From Eledone cirrhosa (lineage: Eukaryota; Mollusca; Cephalopoda; Octopoda; Eledonidae): a stretch of 64,000 nt of DNA. Positions 22,350 to 32,700 of the stretch are shown piece after piece. The notes under the pieces were generated by a model that worked only from the letters and a program-made list of their open reading frames with translations, was not told the origin of the DNA and did no database searches. Where the stretch lies: NCBI GenBank assembly GCA_964016885.1, contig OZ024740.1, positions 9,568,450-9,632,449 on the forward strand, read 5' to 3'. The position numbers and the translations under genes were made by a program. How positions within the stretch are numbered: position 1 is the stretch's first letter; each line of letters starts with the position of its first letter.

Positions 22350-23534
22350 ATATATATAATATATATATTCAGTTTTATTCATTTACCTGTGTAGAGGAAT
22401 GGAAACTAATGCCAGTCTGATTAGAACTGGCGTATTAATGTCTGTTCCTATTACAGACTTCCATAAACAGACGACAGTTAACAATTGAAGTTTAACTAGA
22501 TGTACTCATGTTGTTCTCTCGGGATTTGCTCATTTATACTCCTCCATCATTAATTGAATTTCAAAGTAAGTATTTGGATGTGTTCAACAAGAGTTGCCGG
22601 AAACACTTGTATTGTGACGGCCATAAACCAAGAGAGATAATATGTCCATGGTCATACACCAAAGAAGATGTAATAAAATACTTTCACTCACTGCCTCCGT
22701 CTCTCTCACTCTCCCCCATCTCTCACTACTATAAGCAAATGGGGGTCCACACGCTGGCCGCCCCACGGCCCCAGTGGGCAGAAAAGAGAAGGTGTTTCCT
22801 CGGAGGATGGTAAGGGAGACGTGTTGGAAGAGCAGCCATTCCAGCTGGCGAGGTTCACACCTGTGGGTGGCCAACTCTGTACCGATGGTGGTGAATAGGG
22901 AGTTGGTCTTAGAGCCAAGGACACCAGAAGTCTTCACAGTTACGGTGTACCGATTGTGGTGAGTAGGGAGTTGGTCCTAGGGCCAAGGACACCAGAAGTC
23001 TCCACATCCTGACAAACTATTCCATTCGCCAAAAACTCTTGCAGAGAAATCTATTGTTTTGATTTTGTCTCACGTCACATTTTAATCCCCAGCCACACCC
23101 CCACACCCCCAAAAAATAAAATAAAACAAACAATTAAATATCCGCTTCTCTAAAAAAAACCTTGATCAAAGTTTGTATATCATATAATATATGGCCTATA
23201 TATATCCCATTGTGATGACGTCCCCCCCCCTTCCCCGCAAAAAAAAAAACACTATTACATCCCACTATGAAAAACATTGTTTTAAACTAGGGTTTCCCAA
23301 TCTGGGTGATACAGCCACCGATTTCAACTGTTGGGTGGGTGATAAGCAACAGAAAATGGTGGCCGGTTGGAAATTTTAGTGGGTGATATAGGATTTTGAG
23401 TTTTAAGAAGATATTTCAACATATGATACCTTGAATAAAAATATTCAAAGAATATATGTAAAGAACCTGTATAAAATACTAGACCAAACAGGAGGCTAGA
23501 TGGGAATAACAAAACACTAACAAATTTTACCAAA
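22350..23534. other. Unassigned region
   Basis: About 1.2 kb with no gene I can support. A plus-strand frame at 22508-22813 has no recognisable domain and is followed by a CT-rich run. A short dyad (GCCAGTCTGATTAGAACTGGC core) lies near 22410-22430. A 68-bp imperfect duplication is listed separately. Confidence 0.5.
22879..23014. repeat. 68-bp imperfect tandem duplication
   Basis: Two head-to-tail copies starting GTACCGATGGTGGTGAATAG (22879) and GTACCGATTGTGGTGAGTAG (22947), both containing CCAAGGACACCAGAAGTC. Confidence 0.85.
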
Positions 23535-24065
23535 TATTTTAGGTATGTTTTTTGAATATTTTCTATACAGGCAGAGCTTCTTCTTCTCCGAATTGACAGA
23601 ACACAGCTCCGATACTGTGGCATGTGGTTAGAATGTCTCAGGAAAGAATCACAGGACAGATTTTATGGATAAAAACCAACCAAGAGGAGACCCAAGGGGA
23701 GACCTTGAGCAAGATGGTTGACCCTCCTTGGCTGGGTCCCACTTGGGGATCCAGCCGGATCGGTTGGAGATGGTTGCTTCTGACAGGACCTGCTGGAAGG
23801 AGTGGTTGAGGACTCTGACCCCACGATTCCCTCCGGAATAAGTGGAAGAAGAAGAAGAAGAAGAAGAAAGTGGTAGTGCTGGTGTCACTATAAAAGGCAC
23901 CCAGGCCACACAGTAAGTGTGTTTGGTGTTAGGAAGGGCATCCAGTCGTTGACAATAAACCAAAACAGTTCTGTATAAGCAAGACATAGTCATCCGACTT
24001 AGATTTGCCTCACAACATCAGGACAACCCGACTAAGCCATGCTAGTGTGGAAAATGGACGTTAAA
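23535..24065 (+). mobile_element. Decayed RTE-like LINE 3' end
   Basis: Coding remnants can be read in pieces: an L-L-R-I-D..L-R-Y-C-G-H-V-V segment near 23575-23625, and IQPDRLEMVASDRTCWKEWL followed by RTLTPRFPPE and a stop in another frame near 23750-23840. They are broken by frameshifts. A (GAA)n run follows. Then comes a 3' UTR with GTTTGGTGTTAGGAAGGGCA and GCTAGTGTGGAAAATGGACG, ending at the GAT-rich tract. It is more diverged than the copies in the 18-bp array and belongs to yet another subfamily. Confidence 0.75.
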
Positions 24066-24115
24066 CAATGATGATGGTGATGATGATAATGATGATGGTG
24101 ATGGTGTTGATGATT

Positions 24116-24148
<33 letters not shown>

Positions 24149-24277
24149 GTGATAATGATGGTGATGATGATAGTGATAATGACGGCGATGATGATGGTGA
24201 TGGTGATGATGATGGTGATAGTGATGATGATGGTGATGATGATGGTGATGGTGATGGTGATGGTGATGATGATGCAC
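24066..24277. repeat. (GAT)n/(GGT)n microsatellite from LINE tail
   Basis: About 210 bp of imperfect GAT repeats expanded from the LINE tail. The poly-Met and poly-His frames here are artefacts. Confidence 0.93.
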
Positions 24278-24339
24278 TGGAAAATTTTGTTAGAAACTTT
24301 TTCTTTTTTCTTTTATGAAAATTTGAAATTCTTTTTCTC

Positions 24340-24364
24340 TTATTTTTCTCTTTTCCATTTATAG
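24340..24364 (+). other. Splice acceptor and pyrimidine tract
   Basis: A T/C-rich tract (CTTATTTTTCTCTTTTCCAT core) ends in TTTATAG directly before the dehydrogenase frame. Reading resumes in phase 0 with ATT ATT GCA GCA. This marks 24365 as the start of an internal or terminal exon and not as a gene start. Confidence 0.75.
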
Positions 24365-25027
24365 ATTATTGCAGCACAATCTGGAATCGATGTCTTGATC
24401 AATAATGCTGGATTAGGACTGAGTCCATTTAAATTAACCAAACAAGGTTACGACTATGTATTTGGTGTCAACCATGTGGGACCATTTCTACTAACACATC
24501 TACTGTTAGATCTACTGAAGAAATCTTCCCCCAGCCGAGTTATCAATATTATTCCATGTGGGGATACCTACCTCAAAGAAAAACCTGACTTTTCCCGGCG
24601 ACTCACACCCGAATCGGACATCAAATATCCAAACCTTTTCGGATATAACATCAGTAAGCTTGCTCAGATTTGGCACGCTAAAATATTGAGTGAAAAACTG
24701 AAGGATTATCATGTGAGTACAATTAGTGTTCACATTGGTTTTAAGAGTTCCACCTATCGCAATTCAAAAGGCATGGCGCCACCAGTTAAAACGGCATACC
24801 GCTTTTTCGATTTTCTATCAGAAAAATTTAACATACTACCCCAAGATGTCACCATGACTGCTGTTTATCTGGCTATGGATCCGCACATTAAGAACAAATC
24901 TGGTCAATATTTTGAAAACACGGGAATTTCTCAAAATTTGAGTTCTTACGCAAAAGACAAACAGCTAGCCCAGAAAATGTGGGAGATTTCCATGGAGATG
25001 TGTGGTCTTTGTAAAAAAAAAGAGTAG
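24365..25027 (+). CDS. Last exon of a short-chain dehydrogenase (retinol dehydrogenase-like)
   Basis: 220 codons after an AG acceptor, ending at TAG 25025-25027; the start of the protein lies in exons not found in this window. Classical SDR features seen: NNAG at residues 13-16, NHVGPFLLTHLLLDLLK (the RDH11-14 style helix), SPSRVIN, then Tyr94-x3-Lys98 (YNISK). The family's usual catalytic Ser, in a segment normally ending VSS, is replaced by IIPCG, and the usual HPG reads HIG. The C-terminus MWEISMEMCGL matches the family's WDVS..LLGL end. In family members the reaction is NADP-linked oxidation or reduction of retinoids or other lipids. With the Ser missing, activity is doubtful. Alternatives are a diverged paralogue or a pseudogene; the frame is intact. 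It is the only host protein-coding piece I can support. Confidence 0.85.
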   Translation: MIAAQSGIDVLINNAGLGLSPFKLTKQGYDYVFGVNHVGPFLLTHLLLDLLKKSSPSRVINIIPCGDTYLKEKPDFSRRLTPESDIKYPNLFGYNISKLAQIWHAKILSEKLKDYHVSTISVHIGFKSSTYRNSKGMAPPVKTAYRFFDFLSEKFNILPQDVTMTAVYLAMDPHIKNKSGQYFENTGISQNLSSYAKDKQLAQKMWEISMEMCGLCKKKE

Positions 25028-25077
25028 ACGTTTATTTTTCATGGGTCGTCGTTTTGCGTTTTGATTTACTTTGAAAC

Positions 25078-25129
25078 AAGTTTCACTTGTATTATTATTA
25101 TTACCACCACCACCACCACCACCACCACT

Positions 25130-25161
<32 letters not shown>

Positions 25162-25196
25162 AATCATCATTATTATTATTATTATTATTATTATTG
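25078..25196. repeat. (ATT)n/(ACC)n/(ATC)n microsatellite
   Basis: Compound triplet repeats between the dehydrogenase exon and the first SINE. Confidence 0.95.
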
Positions 25197-25378
25197 GTGG
25201 TGGATTGGCAGTATCAGTAGAGGGTCGGACACCATGCTTGACGCATAGAGTTATGGCCCTTGCCATTCTGAGTTCAAATTCCGCCGAGGTTAACTTTACC
25301 TTTCATCCTACGGGGTCGATAAAATAAAGTACCAGTAATACACTGGGTAATTGCTGGCCTTGTGCCAAAAGTAGAAAC
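25197..25378 (+). mobile_element. tRNA-derived SINE, copy 1
   Basis: It begins GGTGGTGGATTGGCAGTATC (A-box-like TGGCAGTATCAG), has a B-box-like GAGTTCAAATTCC at 25270-25282, then the body GGGGTCGATAAAATAAAGTA and TTGCTGGCCTTGTGCCAAAA, and ends in (ATT)n. I recognise this as the common cephalopod tRNA-type SINE; the family name was not checked. The middle GGGTCGATTTAATCGAC segment seen in the copy at 49150 is missing here. Confidence 0.88.
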
Positions 25379-25569
25379 AATTATTATTATTATTATTATT
25401 TGAAACTTCCTCTGAATTTTGCTTCTTTCCCAAATCTTGCCGTGTGTCAACCTGCCAAGTGTCAACCTGACACCTGAGACAAAATGTGATACTACACACA
25501 GTTTACAATCAAGCAAATGATACCAGAAGGGCACAAACAACAGTAAATGTTTTTGAAAATGTTTATAAA
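25379..25569. other. SINE tail repeat and unassigned sequence
   Basis: An (ATT)n run (25381-25400) belonging to the SINE tail, then ~170 bp with no recognisable feature. Confidence 0.5.
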
Positions 25570-25914
25570 TTAATAATACTACCCTTCTCAGGACAGGGAC
25601 AGTACCAGCCAGCACTAGTAACTCTGTAACTAATACTACCCTTCTCAGGACAGGGACAGTACCAGTCAGCACTACTAACTCTGTAACTAATACTACCCTT
25701 CTCAGGACAGGGACTACCAGTCAGCACTAGTAACTCTGTAACTAATACTACCCTTCTCAGGACAGGGACAGTACCAGTCAGCACTACTAACTCTGTAACT
25801 AATACTACCCTTCTCAGGACAGGGACAGTACCAGTCAGCACTAGTAACTCTGTAACTAATACTACCCTTCTCAGGACAGGGACAGTACCAGTCAGCACTA
25901 GTAACTCTGTAACT
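25570..25914. repeat. 57-bp minisatellite, six copies
   Basis: The unit is TAATACTACCCTTCTCAGGA + CAGGGACAGTACCAGTCAGC + ACTAGTAACTCTGTAAC, about six copies. The third lacks a few bases (GGGACTACCAG). The open minus-strand frame VLTGTVPVLRRVVLVTELLV is a by-product of the 57-base period. It is unrelated in sequence to the 57-bp satellite at 49376-64000. Confidence 0.95.
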
Positions 25915-26185
25915 CTTGCAGAGATGGCTTTCCTGGTATTCGATCCAAATATTTTTCAGTACTCTTTTTTACCATTCCAAGTGCGCCGACTATCACAGAC
26001 TTTAAGATGCCACATTTTCTCAATTCAATTGATATATCTTGATACTTGCTGAGCTTTCCGAACTCTTTCGGAGAGAGGTTACGATCTGATGGAATGCTCA
26101 TGAACATGTTTTCTCTTTATGGTTCTTTACAATTATATCAGGTCTAATGATCTTGATTGTTCTGTCAGTATTTTCAAGGAAATCC
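25915..26185 (-). pseudogene. Fragment of another LINE's ORF2 C-terminus
   Basis: On the minus strand the sequence reads TDRTIKIIRPDIIVKNHKEK, then IPSDRNLSPKEFGKLSKYQD, then GALGMVKKSTEKYLDRIPGK. This resembles the block found after the reverse transcriptase in a widespread group of metazoan LINEs (RPDI...IPSD...KYQDL...VVGALG...IPG). The link between the first two blocks contains a stop, so it is a remnant. No reverse transcriptase is present. It is inserted between the 57-bp minisatellite and SINE copy 2. Confidence 0.75.
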
Positions 26186-26199
26186 CATTATTGTTATTA

Positions 26200-26424
26200 T
26201 TGGTGGATTGGCAGTATCGGTAGAGCGTCGGACAACATGCTTTGTGGCATAGAGTTACAGTTCTTTACGTTCTGAATTAAAATACCGCCGAGGTTAGCTT
26301 TGCCTCTCATCTCTACGGGGTCGATAATATAAAGTACCAGTAACGAATTGAGGTTATTATAATCGACTTTCCCCTCCCGCAAAATTGTTGGCATGGTGCC
26401 TGTAGTAGTCATCCTTATTATAAT
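26200..26424 (+). mobile_element. tRNA-derived SINE, copy 2
   Basis: TGGTGGATTGGCAGTATCGG start, diverged B-box region (CTGAATTAAAATACCGCCGA), GGGGTCGATAATATAAAGTA, and an ending like AAAATTGTTGGCATGGTGCC. It is the same family as copies 1 and 3 but more mutated. Confidence 0.85.
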
Positions 26425-26531
26425 CCCCCCCCCACCATCATTATTACAATCCACACCACCACCACCACCATCATCATTATTATCATTATTATCATTATTA
26501 TCATCATCATCATTATCATCCTCTTTCTTCT
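26425..26531. repeat. (ACC)n/(ATT)n/(ATC)n microsatellite
   Basis: Triplet repeats between SINE copies 2 and 3. They give Pro-, Ser- and Asp-rich frames with no gene content. Confidence 0.9.
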
Positions 26532-26730
26532 TGTGGATTGGCAGTATCGGTAGAGGGTCGGACGCCATGCTTTGACGTATAGTTTTACGGCCCTTGCCAT
26601 TCTGAGTTCAAATCACGCCGAGGTTAACTTTGCCTTTCATCCTTATGGGGTCGATAAAATAAAGTACCAGTAATGTACTGGGTAATTGCTGGCCTTGTGC
26701 CAAAAGTAGAAACATTTATTATTATTAATA
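26532..26730 (+). mobile_element. tRNA-derived SINE, copy 3
   Basis: It starts TTGTGGATTGGCAGTATCGG and has a B-box-like GAGTTCAAATC, GGGGTCGATAAAATAAAGTA, GCTGGCCTTGTGCCAAAAGT and an (ATT)n tail. It is almost identical in structure to copy 1, including the missing middle segment, so the two form a subfamily or a local duplication. Confidence 0.88.
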
Positions 26731-26850
26731 TTATTGCGTGGTGTTTCTCAATTACCGAGCACAGCTATGTGGACCTTGGCTATGTGCAGTGTTGTTTTTG
26801 GTGTGGTTGTTTCTATTATATTGAAAGTATTCTTCATAATATGTGTGCAG
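26731..26850. other. Unassigned spacer
   Basis: 120 bp between SINEs with no feature I can name. Confidence 0.5.
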
Positions 26851-27060
26851 GACCCAAAGGATTAGCAGAATTGGTAGAGCATCAGGCATAATGAATGCCA
26901 TTCCTGTATTTGTTCTGTCTCTTTACAATCTAACTTCATACCCCACCAAGATCAAACTTTGCCTTTGATCTTTCCAGGGTCGACAAAATAAAGTACCAGT
27001 CAAGTACCATGGATTGATTTAATCAACTTTGCCCCTCCCTCAAATTTGCTGGCCTTGTGG
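26851..27060 (+). mobile_element. tRNA-derived SINE, copy 4 (GGATTAGCAGAATTGG subfamily)
   Basis: It starts AGGATTAGCAGAATTGGTAG with AGCATCAGGCATAATG, and the body has CAGGGTCGACAAAATAAAGT, ACCAGTCAAGTACCATGGAT and TTTGCTGGCCTTGTG. The head differs from copies 1-3, and it keeps the full-length middle (GATTTAATCAACTTTGCCCC). It is therefore a second subfamily. Confidence 0.85.
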
Positions 27061-27459
27061 TGTCTAAATTGTGCAACCCAGAAAAGTAAATTCTTGTTAA
27101 AATCTGGTATTACCAAGTTTAATTGAAAAACAAAAGAAAATAAATCTTCTCTAGTTACTAACGAAGACGCGATTCCTCTTTGTTATATATTGTTTTGTTT
27201 TTTATGGATTAGCCAAAAAGTAAAGTATTATTTTGAAGACGTGAGTGTATACCTCCGAACACAAAGGAACCAAACTCCCACTGTCATTGCCTCCATCTCT
27301 CACTATAGGTTAAATAGCCTTCCCAACCATAATTAGCCCAGTGTCCTGAGTACGGCTACCCCGCTGACATGACCAGAACCAAAGAGAAAGCGGTGGAAGT
27401 CAACCAGGGAGGAGTTTCTTCAGCGTGAGTGAGAAGCTTCTAGACAGGATTAGATTGGT
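27061..27459. other. Unassigned spacer
   Basis: About 400 bp with no open frame or repeat that I recognise. Confidence 0.5.
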
Positions 27460-27471
27460 TTAACCCTTTAG

Positions 27472-27822
27472 CATTTACATTACTCTATATTTACTATTGT
27501 ATTTTCACGGTAAAGGCTTTACCTCACATAATATCTCACATAAGATTTACATTACTCTATATATACTATTGTATTTTCATGGTAAAGGCTTTACCTCACA
27601 TAACATTTACATTACTCTATATATACTATTGTATTTTCACAGTAAAGGCTTTACCTCACATAATATCTCACATAACATTTGCATTACTCTATATATACTA
27701 TTATATTTTCATGGTAAAGGCTTTACCTCACATAATACCTCACATAACATTTACATTACTCTATATATACTAATATATTTTCACACGAAAGGCTTTACCT
27801 CACATAATATCTCACATAACAT
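27472..27822. repeat. 72-bp minisatellite, left half
   Basis: The unit is about 72 bp: CATTTACATTACTCTATATA + TACTATTGTATTTTCACAGT + AAAGGCTTTACCTCACATAA + TATCTCACATAA. There are about five copies, one shortened. It is interrupted by the LINE at 27823. Confidence 0.93.
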
Positions 27823-28031
27823 CTCGTATACGAGAGACGTGTGTTGACGTGTGAACAAACTCGGCTACCGAGTTGGATTTACTTACTTAAAAGTGAGTTT
27901 TGATTAATTTTTTTATACTGTAATATACGTTAACCCCTTGCCTTGGTCGTCAAACTTTGAGTTTATTTATTTTCGCCCCTTTTTGGGGCGAATTTATCCA
28001 GTTAAAAATTTATTACGGCAAACTAATAGAA

Positions 28032-29773
28032 ATGGACGGAATTTTCACATCTCATCCTAACGAGAAAGCCACGCCCCCTAAGAAAGGTGATACAGAGAAG
28101 CTAGAAGCACAAGGCTCTAAGTCTTCCCTCCTCACTTCTGCAAAAGAAACATGGAACACGGAATTAAAAGAAAAATTTGTAAAAATGGGTGAAAACCCAG
28201 AAAGTCACATAAACGCAGACAAAAACAACAATGACAATAACAGCAATAGTCACAACACTAACCAAGGAGAAAATAACGATAACACCAAACAAAGCGAACC
28301 CACTACTGGTGCTTCCTTTGCACAGGCGGTCCGGAAAACACAGACCTGCAAGCAACTGGACATTACAACTCTGAGAGAAAAGATGAAGGAAGCAAAACAG
28401 TATGTAACTTTCAAAGAAGGAGGAGACTTCACAATCACCTCCCCACAAGAAATCAAAAGAGACACGACACTAAGAACGATATCTTTCAGTACAATTTCCA
28501 ACATAACAAGGAAACCAGCTCAATTATCCCCAAAAGAAATTGACCTGGTCCTAAAAAATGTGTGGAGTGATATATCGTTCATACAAAAAGGGCCACTCTA
28601 TGGGAATATAACGGTGCTAATGAAGGATCAATTGACGGCCAGGAAATACTCTGTAGCGCCAATTGTTTCCAAGCTACACACATTTTTCCCCACATATTTA
28701 GGGAAAAGAACGCAGAAAATAAAAGTCTCCGGAATCCGGCCAAATGCATGCATTTCCTGGGTACTAACAGGATTTTTAGAAGACGAGGACGGAATCCTCT
28801 CAGTAGGAGAAGTCACCACAGACGTTTTCGGCGGTTTGAGCGTGGAGGTTCTGGTCCAAATGAGACCAGAACGAATAGCTAGAATACGACAGAGGGTGTC
28901 CCTCGATGGAGAAACATTTATATACATTTCAGCCGAGGGTAGGAGGCCCATATGTTACTACTGTTCAAGCAGGGGTCATCTAAGGGCTGCCTGTCCTCAA
29001 TTGACAAAAAAAAGGCTCTTTTGCCTACACCCCACACATCACCACCGCCACCACCACCACCACCTCCACCACCACCACCACCACCACAACAACAACAAAA
29101 ACAACATGGAAAAATAACACAAGACACGGCCCCACCCAAAACAACTCCCAAAACACACACAAACACAACAAAACCCCAAAATACACCACTACCCGACAGC
29201 ACGGACGAAGACCCAGCTGAAACGGCACCTAGTGACGAAGAGGGGGGACCCTTTCAACCTGTAAAAAGGAAAAAAAGAAAGCACCACTCGAACATAAACG
29301 AAACAAACACACAACCACCAACAAAAACAAAACAAACAGAACAAACAAAATCCGCCCCACCCCAAAACATAACACATACAACAAAACGTAAGCACACACA
29401 AGAACAACAAACAAACACAACACAAATTAAACAGTATACATACATTAACACAAATAACAAAGAACTAGTAAAAACAATATACAAAGACCCTTCGGTGGAA
29501 ACTGAAGGGCAATTCTTTGCAAGCGCGGCCAACAAACCGCATTTAAAAATGATAAGACTCCCAATGGACACCTATGCAAAACTAAGAGAGAACTTTCCTG
29601 AGGACGTGGTGAAAACATGTACTCGACCCTATAACCGCGTCCTCTTGAAACGTTTCCCCACCCACACCTCACCAAACACCCCCACTCCACCACAGAACAA
29701 CACCCCACCAAACAACCCCTCCAATACGCCCATGAATATTGTGCAACCTGCTCCTCAGGAGCCGAACAGGTAG
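28032..29773 (+). CDS. LINE ORF1 protein with CCHC zinc knuckle (one frameshift)
   Basis: An RNA-binding/packaging protein of the LINE. ATG 28032 (MDGIFTSHPNEK) is chosen over the longer TTG-initiated frame. Acidic and Asn-rich N-terminal part; a central folded region (about residues 130-300); then a zinc knuckle RPICYYCSSRGHLRAACP (C-x2-C-x4-H-x4-C, about 28947-29000). Right after it, at the A8 run 29006-29013, the frame shifts by one. The continuation (KKALLPTPHTSPPP, a Pro-rich (CCA)n stretch, then a charged Lys/Thr-rich tail with DSTDEDPAETAPSDEEGGPF) is in the frame ending at TAG 29771-29773. One more A would join the two. Programmed -1 slippage at A AAA AAA is an alternative to a plain indel. 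Confidence 0.82.
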
Positions 29774-29794
29774 GTCCTTCCTCTTTTAACCAAC

Positions 29795-32700
29795 ATGGCT
29801 GATATAAGAGTTGGGTGTCTGAATGTACGCGGCCTGGGACTGTCTTGGAAACAAGGCAAACTTTTAAACGATCTCAGGTCGCATAGAATGGATGTAATGG
29901 CTATTTGCGAGTCCAGGATCAGCAGCGAGCACCAACTGGCGCCCCTCTTCGACGACTTTGAGATCTTCGCATCTCTCTGTCAACCGGTGGGTGGGGGTGG
30001 AGTTGTCGTTCTGCTGCGAAAACACCTGGGCCTCGCCATACAGAAGGTGCACCTGGACCCGGAGGGTCGACTGGTGGTTTTAGACGTCGGCAGTAGTGAA
30101 AGTGGAGCCCTTAGACTAATAGCTGTGTACGCCCCTTTTTGGGCAGCGCGGCCGGAATACTTCCAACGTCTGGAAACTTTTCTGGGAACGTCCCGCTCCT
30201 TGCTTTCAGTGGGGGACTGGAATGGTATCCTGGATGCACGTTGGGACTATGTAGGGGCATGTGCCAATAGAGGGGGGTGTAAAAGCCTCAAAAGGTTAAT
30301 CGGCCGATTTGACCTGGCCGATAGATATCGACTAGATTTTCCGACTGTACCACTATGGACGTGGACCAATCGCAGCGGAACATCTAGGTCGTACCTAGAT
30401 AGGGTCCTAGTTAGAGAGAAGGATAGGGACTCATTTAGCTGTCCAAAAATGTTCATGGTTGACTATTCGGATCACAAGTTAGTGACCTGCATAGCCAACC
30501 TTGATAGAACCCATAGACAGGGACCCGGTTACTGGAAGCTGAACTTCTCCTTACCGACAAGCAAAGCTTACAGTAAACGGATTAGCACGTTAGTTAAGCA
30601 GAGTTTGACAGGGGCAATTGTCAACAACACGTGGTGGAGCTCTCTTAAGAGAGCAATTAGAATAGAATCGATAGGTTTTAGTCAGGAATTAGCAAGGGAT
30701 AGGAACAAGACGGAAAGGGAATTAGTAGATAGAGTAGAAGAGGCGATTAGGAATGGCAATGTAGCCGGCGTGCTGGCATCAAGAATGGCCTTAGACCAGT
30801 TCTTTGAGGTGAAGCATGAAGGCTGCGTTGTCAGGAGTAAAATACGTGCTCTGGGTAATGAGGGAGCCAAAGCTGTGAGCTGGGCCCGAGTGACAGAGGC
30901 AAAAAGTGGGAACAAGTCCACGATTCGGTCTTTGAAGGACCAGGATGGGCGTGTGATCCTTGAACCTGGCCAGATGTGTGCGGCCTTTCAGCGGCACTTT
31001 GCACGACTGTTCGAGAGGGGCGGCGCGCCGGGTGATACTATGGATTTCAATCCATACCTCGACGGTCTGCCGCGCCTCTCGGACGCGGAGGCGAAGTCCT
31101 GCGAAAGGACGATTTCAGCTGCTGAGATAGGGGCGGCGCTGAGCCAATGCGGCAAACGCAAATCCCCGTGTCTCGATGGTCTACCATACGAGCTATATGT
31201 AGCGATGCCGGACTTGTTCTCCGATATCCTCGAAGCGGTCTACTGCAACTGGCAGCAGAACGGGAGAATTCCCAGTTCTGTGACCAAGGGCGTAGTTACG
31301 CTGGTGAGGAAGGATGAGAACAATGGCGATGACATAAGTAACTTCAGGCCTATAACTCTGCTAAATACAGAGTTAAAGATTTTGGCCAAGGTGTTAGCGA
31401 AGAGGTTGGCGCTTGTCGTGGGCAACCTGGTGGGAGAAGCGCAGACATGCGCAATCCCGTCCAGGTCCATTCACGACAATCTCCACCTTATGCGATACAT
31501 CATAGAGAGGGTAGGGAATGAACCCGGCTTTGGTGGGGCCCTGATCAACTTGGATCAATCTAAAGCTTTCGATAGGGTTGACCATCGTTACCTGGATGCG
31601 GTGCTCGCGGCGGCAGGCTTCGGCCCCGTTTTCAGGGGTTGGATTGCTGCGATGCACAGCAGCAACGTCTGCTCAAGGGTCAAGGTGAACGGCCACCTCT
31701 CGGAGCCGTTCCAAATCATGCGATCCATCCGACAGGGATGCCCTCTCTCCTCCCTTCTGTATGTGCTGGCTCTTGAGCCACTACTGCGGAAGTTGGAGCG
31801 GTTGCAGGGCATCCCTTTGGAACCGGAATTGCAGAAAGCGGCGTCGGCCTACGCCGATGACGTGACAGTAATGGTGTCGAGAACCTTGCAAATCGGTGAG
31901 ATCGGCACCTTACTGGAGGAATATGAAAGGTTTACAGGAGCCAAGCTGAACCGGGACAAGTCTGTCGGTTTGCAACTCGGAACATGGAGAGGCAAACCGA
32001 TGCCCTCCAACGACGTCGTCGGACGCTGGACGGAGGGCCCGGTGAAGCTGCTTGGGGTCTGGTCCAAACCAGACCTCCAGGTGGAGAAAAACTGGAACGA
32101 AGTAACGGCCAGGGTGTTTGCACTCGCCCAGAAGTGGGCCCAGTGCAAACTATCCCTGAAAGGTCGAGCGGAGGTGGCGAACGCTTATATAGCATCCGTC
32201 ATCTACTACCGCTTGACCGTCCTGCCTTGCTCAGTGAAAAGACTCGCGAAAATGGAGTGCGCGCTGTTCCAATTTCTTTGGAACAAGCGGACCCCTTTGG
32301 TGAGGAGATCCATCTGCTGTCAACACCCTTCGAAAGGAGGGCTGGGGATGCCGTGGCTACAGATGCGTAAACACGCATTAAGGCTACGGCACCTCCAGGT
32401 ATTCTTCACCGGTCAACCGGTGTTGGCCCCGTTTGTGAGGCGAGCCTTTCCCAGACTCGTCTCGCTCACCGAGCTTCAATCCTGGGTCAAGCAAAGACCG
32501 AGAAAAGTGGGCGACTGGCACATTGAATGTGCCCAGGCGCTCACGGCCCTCTGGAAAGCGGACCCGGCAATCAGTGGAGACTCCACCTCGACATTCTATA
32601 GAGGGTTGGTACGCAGCAGGTGCGACGATGCTCTCGGAGAAGCTCTAGGCTTGGAGGAAGATGAACTGGCCAGTCTGTTCGGTAGGACGTTTGGCCCTGG

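Noticed and set aside
22508..22813. 101-residue frame as a host exon
   Set aside because: No domain, the tail is low-complexity Ser/Pro, and no splice sites in a sensible phase.
24032..24364. Poly-His and poly-Met open frames
   Set aside because: They are translations of the GAT/ATC triplet microsatellite at a LINE tail.
25563..25898. VLTGTVPVLRRVVLVTELLV repeat protein
   Set aside because: It is the translation of the six-copy 57-bp minisatellite.
25570..25914. Relationship between the two 57-bp repeats (25570 and 49376)
   Set aside because: The unit length is the same but the sequences show no similarity; coincidence.
27497..27847. YFHGKGFTSHNI repeat protein (also 33386-34029)
   Set aside because: It is the translation of the 72-bp minisatellite inside the TTAA element; no independent coding evidence.
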